A DNA stretch of 64,000 nt. It comes from Amphibacillus sediminis NBRC 103570 (GTDB lineage Bacteria > Bacillota > Bacilli > Bacillales > Amphibacillaceae). The position numbers and the translations under genes are program-made. The stretch spans positions 62,001-126,000 of the forward strand of contig NZ_BCQW01000004.1 of assembly GCF_001552275.1 (NCBI RefSeq), read 5' to 3'. The notes below the pieces were generated by a model, which was given only the letters and a program-made list of their open reading frames with translations, did no database searches and was not told the origin of the DNA. Shown in pieces: positions 47,085 through 54,929 of this stretch (position 1 is the first letter of the stretch; every line of letters begins with the position of its first letter).

Positions 47085-48689
47085 ATGCGGAAACTGAAGA
47101 AATATAAGCCGACCGCCTTTATAGCTGAAGGGTCATATTACGATAAGGACGCTGCTGATTACGCTGTGGCTTTTATCGAAGCACTCTCCCATACGAAAGG
47201 TTCATGGGCAGGCAAGCCTTTTGAACTTATCGATTGGCAGGAGCAAATTGTCCGTGATTTATTCGGTATCTTAAAACCTAATGGATACCGGCAGTTTAAC
47301 ACGGCTTATATAGAAATACCTAAAAAGATGGGAAAAAGCGAGCTTGCAGCAGCAATCGCACTTCTCCTCACTTGTGGAGATGGTGAAGAACGAGCAGAGG
47401 TATACGGTTGTGCCGCAGATCGCCAGCAGGCATCAATTGTATTTGAAGTAGCAGCCGATATGGTGCGGATGTGTCCAGCGCTGAATAAACGAGTGAAGTT
47501 GCTGGCTTCAACTAAACGACTGGTGTACCTGCCGACCAACAGCTTTTATCAGGTATTGTCGGCTGAAGCCTATTCAAAACACGGCTTCAATATACATGGT
47601 GTTGTTTTTGATGAACTTCATACTCAGCCAAATAGGAAACTATTTGATGTTATGACAAAAGGGTCTGGTGATGCGAGAACCCAACCGCTATATTTTCTTA
47701 TCACCACTGCAGGGACGGATACCCAGAGTATCTGCTATGAAACACACCAAAAAGCGGTTGATATTATTGAGGGCAGAAAATACGATCCTACTTTTTATCC
47801 CGTAATCTACGGTGCCAAAGAAGAGGATGATTGGACTGATCCTAAAGTATGGAAGAAAGCAAATCCAAGCTTAGGAATTACAGTAAGTATCGATAAAGTT
47901 AGAGCCGCTTGTGAAAGTGCAAAGCAGAACCCTGCTGAGGAAAATAGCTTTCGACAGCTGCGTCTGAACCAGTGGGTTAAGCAATCTGTCCGTTGGATGC
48001 CAATGGCAAAGTGGGATGCCTGTGCGTTTCCAGTAAAACCAGAGAGCCTTGAAGGTAGAGTATGCTATGGAGGACTTGATTTATCCTCTACCACTGACAT
48101 TACAGCCTTCGTGCTGGTGTTCCCACCGGAAGATGAAACAGATAAATATACCGTTCTCCCGTATTTTTGGATGCCGGAGGATAATATTGACCTCCGAGTG
48201 CGACGAGACCACGTGCAATACGACCTTTGGGAGAAGCAAGGCTATATTTTAACCACCGAGGGAAATGTAGTCCATTATGGATACATTGAAAAATTCATTG
48301 AAGAACTGGGGGAAAAGTACAACATTCGAGAGATTGCTTTTGACCGCTGGGGCGCTGTTCAGATGGTGCAGAACCTTGAAGGGTTAGGTTTTACTGTAGT
48401 TCCCTTCGGTCAAGGTTTTAAAGATATGTCACCACCTACAAAGGAACTTATGAAACTGACATTAGAAGAAAGAATAGCACACGGCGGGCATCCAGTACTA
48501 CGGTGGATGATGGATAACATCTATATAAAAACAGATCCGGCTGGAAATATAAAACCGGACAAGGAAAAAAGTACAGAAAAAATAGATGGAGCAGTGGCAA
48601 CTATTATGGCACTCGACCGCGCCATCCGCTGTGGACCAGGTAATAGTGGAGACTCGGTGTATGACGAGAGAGGTTTAATAATTCTATAA
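47085..48689 (+). CDS. Terminase large subunit
   Basis: A 534-residue packaging motor. The ATPase has PKKMGKSE (79-86) as Walker A variant and VVFDELHTQ as Walker B; the C-terminal nuclease part has GGLDLSSTTDI and a later acidic region near EKIDGAVATIMALDRA. The start at 47085 follows GGGGCGG; the frame opens at 47055 within the hairpin. It is the start of the structural gene run. Confidence 0.94.
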   Translation: MRKLKKYKPTAFIAEGSYYDKDAADYAVAFIEALSHTKGSWAGKPFELIDWQEQIVRDLFGILKPNGYRQFNTAYIEIPKKMGKSELAAAIALLLTCGDGEERAEVYGCAADRQQASIVFEVAADMVRMCPALNKRVKLLASTKRLVYLPTNSFYQVLSAEAYSKHGFNIHGVVFDELHTQPNRKLFDVMTKGSGDARTQPLYFLITTAGTDTQSICYETHQKAVDIIEGRKYDPTFYPVIYGAKEEDDWTDPKVWKKANPSLGITVSIDKVRAACESAKQNPAEENSFRQLRLNQWVKQSVRWMPMAKWDACAFPVKPESLEGRVCYGGLDLSSTTDITAFVLVFPPEDETDKYTVLPYFWMPEDNIDLRVRRDHVQYDLWEKQGYILTTEGNVVHYGYIEKFIEELGEKYNIREIAFDRWGAVQMVQNLEGLGFTVVPFGQGFKDMSPPTKELMKLTLEERIAHGGHPVLRWMMDNIYIKTDPAGNIKPDKEKSTEKIDGAVATIMALDRAIRCGPGNSGDSVYDERGLIIL

Positions 48690-48739
48690 ATTTCGATGAT
48701 TGTTTGTGGTGTAATTCTTTCAATTTGGAGGTGAGGCCT

Positions 48740-49984
48740 ATGAATTTATTAAAAGGACTGTTTCGTTCAAGGGACAAACCGCAAAACCGTGTGGGTAGCG
48801 CATTTTCCTTCCTATTCGGCGGTACATCATCTGGCAAAACAGTAAATGAGCGTACTGCAATGCAAGCAACAGCGGTGTATGCCTGCGTAAGAATACTAGC
48901 TGAAGCTATTGCTGGACTGCCACTACATGTATATAGATATCGTTCTGATGGAGGTAAAGAAAAGATTCCGTTCCACCCTTTGTATTACCTTCTTCATGAT
49001 GAACCAAATCCAGAGATGACTTCATTTGTGTTTCGAGAAACACTGATGAGTCATCTTTTACTTTGGGGCAATGCTTATGCACAGATAGTTCGAAATGGTC
49101 GTGGCCAGGCAATTGCGCTTTATCCCCTACTTCCTAACAAGATGGAAGTAAGTCGAGCATCAAATGGTGAACTGGTTTATACCTACTACCGGGATACAGA
49201 CGAAAGTGGCCTAAATCCAAAGGGAGGCTATGTCACACTTCGCAAAGATGATGTACTTCACATACCAGGCTTAGGCTTTGATGGACTCATTGGCTATAGC
49301 CCTATTGCTATGGCAAAAAATGCAATCGGTATGTCACTTGCTACCGAAGAATACGGTGCGGCATTCTTTGCTAATGGAGCCAATCCCGGCGGTGTGCTGG
49401 AGCACCCAGGAGTAATTAAAGACATACAGAGAGTCAAGGATAGCTGGAATAGTGCTTACCAAGGCACAGCTAAGGCACATAAAATCGCTGTATTGGAAGA
49501 GGGCATGAAGTTTCAAGCCATCGGTATACCTCCAGAACAGGCTCAGTTTTTAGAAACACGGAAATTTCAAATCAATGAGATTGCGAGGATTTTCCGTGTG
49601 CCTCCCCATATGGTGGGAGATCTTGAGAAATCTAGTTTCTCCAATATCGAGCAGCAGTCTTTGGAGTTTGTAAAATACACTCTCGATCCGTGGGTGGTGA
49701 GATGGGAGCAAAGTCTCCAGCAATCGCTTATTTTGCCTTCTGAGAAAACATCAGTATTCATCAAGTTCAATTTAGATGGTCTGCTGCGCGGCGATTATCA
49801 AAGCCGAATGAATGGCTATGCTATCGGGCGGCAAAATGGCTGGATGTCAGCTAATGATATCCGTGAATTGGAGGACATGAACCGTATCCCAGCTGAGGAA
49901 GGTGGCGATTTATATCTGGTTAACGGAAATATGACGAAATTGGCTGACGCAGGAGCGTTTGCCAAAACCGAAGGAGGTCAGTAA
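48740..49984 (+). CDS. Portal protein (HK97 type)
   Basis: A 414-residue portal that forms the dodecameric ring through which DNA enters the head. The family pattern is clear: ERTAMQATAVYACVRILAEAIAGLPLHVY, then HLLLWGNAYAQIVRNGRG and RIFRVPPHMVGDLEKSSFSN. The start at 48740 follows GGAGGTGA. It abuts the protease gene. Confidence 0.94.
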   Translation: MNLLKGLFRSRDKPQNRVGSAFSFLFGGTSSGKTVNERTAMQATAVYACVRILAEAIAGLPLHVYRYRSDGGKEKIPFHPLYYLLHDEPNPEMTSFVFRETLMSHLLLWGNAYAQIVRNGRGQAIALYPLLPNKMEVSRASNGELVYTYYRDTDESGLNPKGGYVTLRKDDVLHIPGLGFDGLIGYSPIAMAKNAIGMSLATEEYGAAFFANGANPGGVLEHPGVIKDIQRVKDSWNSAYQGTAKAHKIAVLEEGMKFQAIGIPPEQAQFLETRKFQINEIARIFRVPPHMVGDLEKSSFSNIEQQSLEFVKYTLDPWVVRWEQSLQQSLILPSEKTSVFIKFNLDGLLRGDYQSRMNGYAIGRQNGWMSANDIRELEDMNRIPAEEGGDLYLVNGNMTKLADAGAFAKTEGGQ

Positions 49985-50674
49985 ATGAAGAAGTTCTGGA
50001 ATTGGGTGCGAGATTCTGATGAAGGGCGCACTCTCTATTTAAATGGAGTGATATCCGAAGAAACGTGGTGGGGTGATGAGGTCACACCTAAGATGTTCAA
50101 AGATGAACTGCTGGCTGGCACCGGTGATATTACAGTGTGGATTAACTCTCCTGGCGGGGATGTGTTTGCAGCAGCTCAGATTTACAACATGCTTATGGAC
50201 TATACAGGAAAGGTCACTGTAAAAATTGACGGGCTTGCGGCAAGTGCAGCTTCCGTTATTGCAATGGCGGGTGGAGATGTATATATGTCGCCGGTATCCA
50301 TGATCATGATTCATAACCCTTCGACCATTGCCATCGGTGATAGCGAGGAAATGCTGCGAGCTAAAGCTCTACTAGATGAAGTTAAGGAAAGTATTATTAA
50401 TGCCTATGAGTTAAAGACTGGTCTTTCTCGAACAAAGCTTTCTCATCTGATGGATGCAGAGTCATGGATGAATGCAAATAAAGCCATCGAACTGGGTTTT
50501 GCAGATAAGATCATGTTTATGGAAAATGAAACACCGGATTTGGCAGATAGCCTTATCTTTAGCAGGATGGCGGTTACTAACTCACTTATTAGCAAACTAC
50601 CCAAAAAACAAAAACAAAAGACAGGTACACCTATAGAGTCGCTGGATAAGCGGCTTTCTTTAATTTCTCACTAA
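49985..50674 (+). CDS. ClpP-like prohead protease
   Basis: A 229-residue serine protease that matures the capsid. INSPGGDVFAAAQIYNML (53-70), GLAASAAS (83-90) with the catalytic serine, and MIHNPST with His110 match the ClpP fold used by HK97-like phages. It directly follows the portal gene and precedes the major capsid protein, its substrate. Confidence 0.93.
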   Translation: MKKFWNWVRDSDEGRTLYLNGVISEETWWGDEVTPKMFKDELLAGTGDITVWINSPGGDVFAAAQIYNMLMDYTGKVTVKIDGLAASAASVIAMAGGDVYMSPVSMIMIHNPSTIAIGDSEEMLRAKALLDEVKESIINAYELKTGLSRTKLSHLMDAESWMNANKAIELGFADKIMFMENETPDLADSLIFSRMAVTNSLISKLPKKQKQKTGTPIESLDKRLSLISH

Positions 50675-50692
50675 TTTAAAGGAGGAAATACA

Positions 50693-51898
50693 ATGAGTAA
50701 AATTCTTGAATTGCGCGAGAAACGCGCTAAGGTTTGGGATGCGGCGAAGGCATTCCTTGATTCAAAACGTGGCGGTGATGGATTGTTATCCGCAGAGGAC
50801 ACACAAACCTATGAAAAGATGGAAGCTGAAGTTGTAGCACTTGGTAAGGAAATAGAACGTTTGGAACGTCAGGCGGTTATTGACTTAGAACTTTCAAAAG
50901 CCACTAGTAGCCCTATTACAAACACACCGTCCAAACATGCTGAAGATAAGACAGGACGTGCGTCTGCAGAGTACAAGAAAGCATTCTGGAATGCTATGCG
51001 TACTCGTGCAGGGGAAGGTCTTGATGTAAACGTAAGAAATGCCCTTCAAATCGGTACAGACTCCGAGGGTGGTTATCTTGTGCCTGACGAGTTTGAACGT
51101 ACCTTAGTAGAGGCTCTTGAGGAAGAGAACATTTTCCGTTCACTGGCCAATGTTATCAATACATCTTCTGGTGATAGGAAAATTCCTGTTGTAGCTACAA
51201 AAGGTACTGCTTCTTGGGTGGATGAAGAAGGCACTATCCCAGATAGCGATGATAGTTTCGGACAGGTTTCTATAGGAGCTTACAAACTCGCTACCATGAT
51301 CAAAGTTTCCGAGGAGCTTCTTAACGATTCTGTGTTCAATCTTGAAGCCTACATCTCTAAGGAGTTTGCAAGGCGTATCGGTAACAAAGAGGAAGAAGCT
51401 TTCTTTACCGGTGATGGATCTGGAAAACCGACAGGTATCCTTGCTTCTACAGGTGGTGCCCAAATTGGTGTAACTACTGCAGGTGCTACGGCAATCACTA
51501 TGGACGAGGTTCTTGATCTGTTCTATTCATTAAAGGCACCTTACCGTAATAAGGCTGTATTCGTTATGAACGACGCCACTGTAAAAGCAATCCGTAAACT
51601 AAAGGATGGTCAAGGACAGTACCTATGGCAACCTTCCTTACAGGCAGGTACACCGGATACTATCCTCAATCGACCATTGTATACTTCTGCATATATGCCA
51701 ACTATTGCTGCAGCTGCGAAGAGTATCGCATTTGGTGATTTTAGTTATTACTGGGTAGCTGATCGTCAGGGTCGTGTATTTAAGAGGCTTAATGAACTTT
51801 ATGCTGTTACTGGCCAAGTAGGCTTTGTTGCAACTCAGCGTGTGGATGGAAAATTAATTCTACCTGAAGCCATAAAAGTACTTCAGCAGAAAGCTTAA
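50693..51898 (+). CDS. Major capsid protein, HK97 fold
   Basis: A 401-residue capsid protein. The first ~100 residues are helical (scaffold-like delta domain, removed by the protease). The mature part starts near VRNALQIGTDSEGGYLVPDEFERTL and has SWVDEEG and FGDFSYYWVADRQG, typical of this family. AAAGGAGG precedes the ATG. Confidence 0.94.
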   Translation: MSKILELREKRAKVWDAAKAFLDSKRGGDGLLSAEDTQTYEKMEAEVVALGKEIERLERQAVIDLELSKATSSPITNTPSKHAEDKTGRASAEYKKAFWNAMRTRAGEGLDVNVRNALQIGTDSEGGYLVPDEFERTLVEALEEENIFRSLANVINTSSGDRKIPVVATKGTASWVDEEGTIPDSDDSFGQVSIGAYKLATMIKVSEELLNDSVFNLEAYISKEFARRIGNKEEEAFFTGDGSGKPTGILASTGGAQIGVTTAGATAITMDEVLDLFYSLKAPYRNKAVFVMNDATVKAIRKLKDGQGQYLWQPSLQAGTPDTILNRPLYTSAYMPTIAAAAKSIAFGDFSYYWVADRQGRVFKRLNELYAVTGQVGFVATQRVDGKLILPEAIKVLQQKA

Positions 51899-51910
51899 TG
51901 GAGGTGCGTT

Positions 51911-52291
51911 ATGAGCTATAACACTAAGAATTATACCGAACAAGGCGGAGAAAAAACTGTTATAGGCGGAACACTTGAAATCAAGGAAGGAGCCTCGGTA
52001 ACGGGGCTCTCCGCCAATCCGCTTCTCGTGGCAACAGAGGAGACTCTCGGTGGTGTAAAAGCCGCAGCTGCTGATGAGGGTGATACTGTCGAAATCAAAA
52101 TTGGTGAAGATGGTAAACTGTATGCTCCAACATATCCTACCGATGCTACGGAGTCAGTCTCTGGGCTGGTAAAAATGGCTGCTAATCAAGCCGACAGCAT
52201 AGCCGAGGATACAGCCACTCTTGTCACGGATTTTAATGCTCTGCTCGCTAGACTAAAAGCGGCTGGGTTAATGGCTGCAGACGAAGAATGA
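51911..52291 (+). CDS. Head fiber/decoration-like protein
   Basis: A 126-residue protein. TEQGGEKTVIGGTLEIKEGASVTG begins like phage head fiber proteins, with the LGGVKAA box and a helical end (ADSIAEDTATLVTDFNALLARL). Such proteins decorate the head surface. Starts twelve bases after the capsid gene. Confidence 0.75.
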   Translation: MSYNTKNYTEQGGEKTVIGGTLEIKEGASVTGLSANPLLVATEETLGGVKAAAADEGDTVEIKIGEDGKLYAPTYPTDATESVSGLVKMAANQADSIAEDTATLVTDFNALLARLKAAGLMAADEE

Positions 52292-52310
52292 CCGGAAGGA
52301 GGCGGACGGC

Positions 52311-52628
52311 ATGACAACTGATAATCTTCTCCCTAAAGTAAAAGCAAATCTGATCCTGACGCATGACGCAGACGATGGACTTCTGCTGCATTACATCAAA
52401 GCCGCCGTCTCTTATGCGGAAAGTTATCAGCATGTTGCTGAGGGTTATTACACTGAGAATATTATGCCCCCAACTACTGAACAGGCAGTAATCATGCTGT
52501 CGAGTCATTTCTACGAAAGCAGAGATGGCTCGACGGCTGGTTTCTTCGCCGATAGCGTACAAGCGGGGCAGCAGGTTTGGAACACAGTGAACCTACTACT
52601 TCGGTTAGATCGTGAATGGAAGGTGTAG
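52311..52628 (+). CDS. Head-tail connector (gp6-like)
   Basis: A 105-residue helical connector: LLPKVKANLILTHDADDGLLLHYIKAAVSYAESYQ, then AVIMLSSHFYESRDG. It matches HK97 gp6/SPP1 gp15-type adaptors that bind the portal. Confidence 0.85.
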   Translation: MTTDNLLPKVKANLILTHDADDGLLLHYIKAAVSYAESYQHVAEGYYTENIMPPTTEQAVIMLSSHFYESRDGSTAGFFADSVQAGQQVWNTVNLLLRLDREWKV

Positions 52629-52631
52629 CCT

Positions 52632-52967
52632 ATGAGTTATGGGAAAATGAATACCTTTATCGATATAGTTTCCGTTGAAAACGATAAGGATAGCGAGGGC
52701 TTTGGTACACTCAGTGACACTATTATTGCCTCGGTTCGTGCGTATAAGGAAGAACGACATGGTAATGAGAAATGGGCAAACAGGGCGGTATTTTCTGAAG
52801 CAACCGCTCTTTTTTGTTTTCGAAGGATCCCTAGTATCCATGTGACAACAAAAATGGTCATTGTAGATAGTGATGGGCGGTATGAAATTACCAGTGTAGA
52901 AGATGTAAAAGGCCGAGGAATGTATATTGAGGTTTTAGCAAAAAAGGTGGTGGCATCGAATGGCTAA
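52632..52967 (+). CDS. Head closure protein
   Basis: A 111-residue protein of the SPP1 gp16/HK97-type head-tail joining family. VRAYKEERHGNEKWANRAVFSEATALFCFRR and DGRYEITSVEDVKGRGMYIEVLAKKV are typical. It overlaps the next gene by eight bases. Confidence 0.8.
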   Translation: MSYGKMNTFIDIVSVENDKDSEGFGTLSDTIIASVRAYKEERHGNEKWANRAVFSEATALFCFRRIPSIHVTTKMVIVDSDGRYEITSVEDVKGRGMYIEVLAKKVVASNG

Positions 52968-53391
52968 AATGGATGTAAGAATGCCTGAGGACTTTCTTCT
53001 TAAGGTATCTAAATTGGCTGAGCAAACTGATGTGATTATCCCAAAGGTACTAGAAGTTGGTGGCGAAGTTGTGCTTGATAAAGTCAAAGATAATCTACGC
53101 TCTGTTGTTGGAAAGGGAACAAAATACCCATCCAAATCCACGGGAGAACTTGTATCCTCCCTTGGTGTTACTTCAGCAAAACAAGACCGTAGAGGTAATT
53201 ATAATGTCAAGGTTGGGTTTTCAGAACCGAGAAGCGATGGTGGTAGCAATGCAAAAATTGCTAATATCATTGAATATGGTAAACATGGGCAACCTGCAAG
53301 GCCATTTCTAAAACCCGCAAAATCTAAATCAAGAAAGCAGTGTGTGGAGGCCATGACTGCCAAACTGGAGGAGGAGATTAACAGTCTATGA
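52960..53391 (+). CDS. HK97 gp10-type tail completion protein
   Basis: A 143-residue protein that joins tail to head. KVLEVGGEVVLDKVKDNLRSVVGKG, SLGVTSAKQDRRGNYNVKVGF and the end NIIEYGKHGQPARPFLKPA are diagnostic. It overlaps the next gene by four bases. Confidence 0.88.
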   Translation: MAKMDVRMPEDFLLKVSKLAEQTDVIIPKVLEVGGEVVLDKVKDNLRSVVGKGTKYPSKSTGELVSSLGVTSAKQDRRGNYNVKVGFSEPRSDGGSNAKIANIIEYGKHGQPARPFLKPAKSKSRKQCVEAMTAKLEEEINSL

Positions 53392-53732
53392 GTATATTAT
53401 TGGAACTAAATAGAATTGTGGATGGTCTAGGTATTCTTGTGGAAACGGGTGTGTTCAAGGACAAAGCCCCTGATGAGTATGTTGTTATCACACCTCTTTC
53501 GGATACCTTTGATGTTCACGCAGACAATCGTCCACAGTATGAAATACAGGAAGCACGGCTTTCGTTATTTAGCAAAAATAACTATCAAGTACGAAAGAAT
53601 CAGCTTGTCCGTGCGTTCCTGGATGCAGACTTTACCGTGACGGATCGTCGTTATATTGGACATGAGGATGACACGGACTACCATCATTATGCCATTGATG
53701 TGGCAAAAGAATATGAATTACAGGAGGTTTAA
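53388..53732 (+). CDS. Tail terminator-type protein
   Basis: A 114-residue protein, in the place of the tail terminator (gpU-like). YEIQEARLSLFSKNNYQVRKNQLVRAF and TDYHHYAIDVAKEYELQEV fit that family. It precedes the major tail protein by three bases. Confidence 0.72.
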   Translation: MSILLELNRIVDGLGILVETGVFKDKAPDEYVVITPLSDTFDVHADNRPQYEIQEARLSLFSKNNYQVRKNQLVRAFLDADFTVTDRRYIGHEDDTDYHHYAIDVAKEYELQEV

Positions 53733-53734
53733 TT

Positions 53735-54334
53735 ATGGCAACGATAGGACTTGACCGTCTCTATTATGCTCCCATTACAGAGGACGAAAACGGAGACGAA
53801 ACCTACGGTACGCCCGTTATGCTGGCAAAGGCAATCTCCGCAGAGCTATCCATTGAGCTTGCGGAAGCTACCCTTTACGCTGATGACGGAGCGGCAGAGA
53901 TTATAAAAGAATTCAAAAACGGAACACTCTCCCTTGGTGTGGATGACATTGGACGTAAAGCTGCTGAGAGTCTCACAGGAGCAACTACAGATGATAATGG
54001 TGTACTTATTTCAGCTAGTGAGGATGGAGGAAGCCCTGTTGCTATCGGTTTTCGAGCGAAAAAGGCAAATGGACATTACCGCTACTTCTGGCTATACAGG
54101 GTAAAGTTTGGTGTTCCTTCAACCAACCTGGCTACAAAGGGAGATTCTATCACTTTTTCTACACCAACCATTGAGGGAACTGTATCGCGCAGAAATAAAT
54201 TAGATGGAAATGGTAATCATCCGTGGAAAGCGGAGGTCAATGAAGATGATGAAGGAGTTTTACCAGCTACTATCAGTGGTTGGTATACGGAAGTCTATGA
54301 ACCTGTTTTTGCTGTTTCTGGCGGAGGTGAATAA
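53735..54334 (+). CDS. Major tail tube protein
   Basis: A 199-residue tube protein of the phi13/TP901-1 class: IGLDRLYYAPITEDENG, AISAELSIELAEATLYADDG and VSRRNKLDGNG. It should stack into the tail tube. GGAGG lies six bases before the ATG. Confidence 0.87.
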   Translation: MATIGLDRLYYAPITEDENGDETYGTPVMLAKAISAELSIELAEATLYADDGAAEIIKEFKNGTLSLGVDDIGRKAAESLTGATTDDNGVLISASEDGGSPVAIGFRAKKANGHYRYFWLYRVKFGVPSTNLATKGDSITFSTPTIEGTVSRRNKLDGNGNHPWKAEVNEDDEGVLPATISGWYTEVYEPVFAVSGGGE

Positions 54335-54336
54335 GG

Positions 54337-54720
54337 ATGGATAACGATAGAAGTGCAACGATAAATATTGGCGGACAGCAACATGAGCTTATCCTCACGA
54401 CCAAAGCTACAAAAGAAGTCGCCCGTCGCTATGGTGGTTTGGAAAATCTGGGAGACAAATTGCTGAAATCCGAAAACTTTGAGATGGCTTTGGATGAGAT
54501 AATATGGCTTATTACTCTCTTGGCAAACCAATCCATTCTCATTCACAATCTTAAAAATAAAGAAGCTCCAAAGGATGTGTTGACCGAGGATGAGGTGGAA
54601 CTGCTCACCTCACCACTAGAACTTGCAACATATAAAAGTGCCATTACAGAAGCTATGTTCAAAGGAACAAAGAGAAATATTGAAAGTGAAGATAACTCAA
54701 AAAACACCGAGGCCGAGTAA
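54337..54720 (+). CDS. Tail assembly chaperone, short form (gpG-like)
   Basis: A 127-residue protein that coats the tape measure during tail assembly. INIGGQQHELILTTKATKEVARRYGG starts the domain. The 3' end carries the slippery heptamer A AAA AAC (54699-54705), so a portion of ribosomes should shift to make the long form. Gene position between tube and tape measure is standard. Confidence 0.88.
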   Translation: MDNDRSATINIGGQQHELILTTKATKEVARRYGGLENLGDKLLKSENFEMALDEIIWLITLLANQSILIHNLKNKEAPKDVLTEDEVELLTSPLELATYKSAITEAMFKGTKRNIESEDNSKNTEAE

Positions 54721-54911
54721 GTGATGATGAATTGTTTACTCGGCTTCTTTATTACGGAACAGTGCATCTGAACCGTACTGAGGAAGAAACATGGCTCACA
54801 CCATTAGGGCTTCTCATGGACTTGTGGGATTGTCATCGCCAGTTCTTGGGGCTTGCTAGCCGGAAGCGAGAACTCTTCATTGAGGATATTATTCCCGAAG
54901 GATTGAATTAG
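54337..54911 (+). CDS. Tail assembly chaperone, frameshifted long form (gpGT-like)
   Basis: After -1 slippage on A AAA AAC at 54699-54705, the reading frame passes the 54718 stop and continues to TAG at 54909-54911. The new part is 68 residues and contains RLLYYGTVHLNRTEEETW and LTPLGLLMDLWDCHRQFLG, a good match for the T half of siphophage chaperones. The total is about 191 residues. The region has no start or ribosome site of its own, which supports production by shifting. Confidence 0.82.
54699..54705 (+). promoter_or_regulatory. Programmed -1 frameshift site
   Basis: A AAA AAC in the zero frame, a canonical slippery heptamer, placed 13 bases before the zero-frame stop. The downstream frame encodes a conserved chaperone domain. 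Confidence 0.8.
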
Positions 54912-54929
54912 AAAGGAGGGCATTAACGT

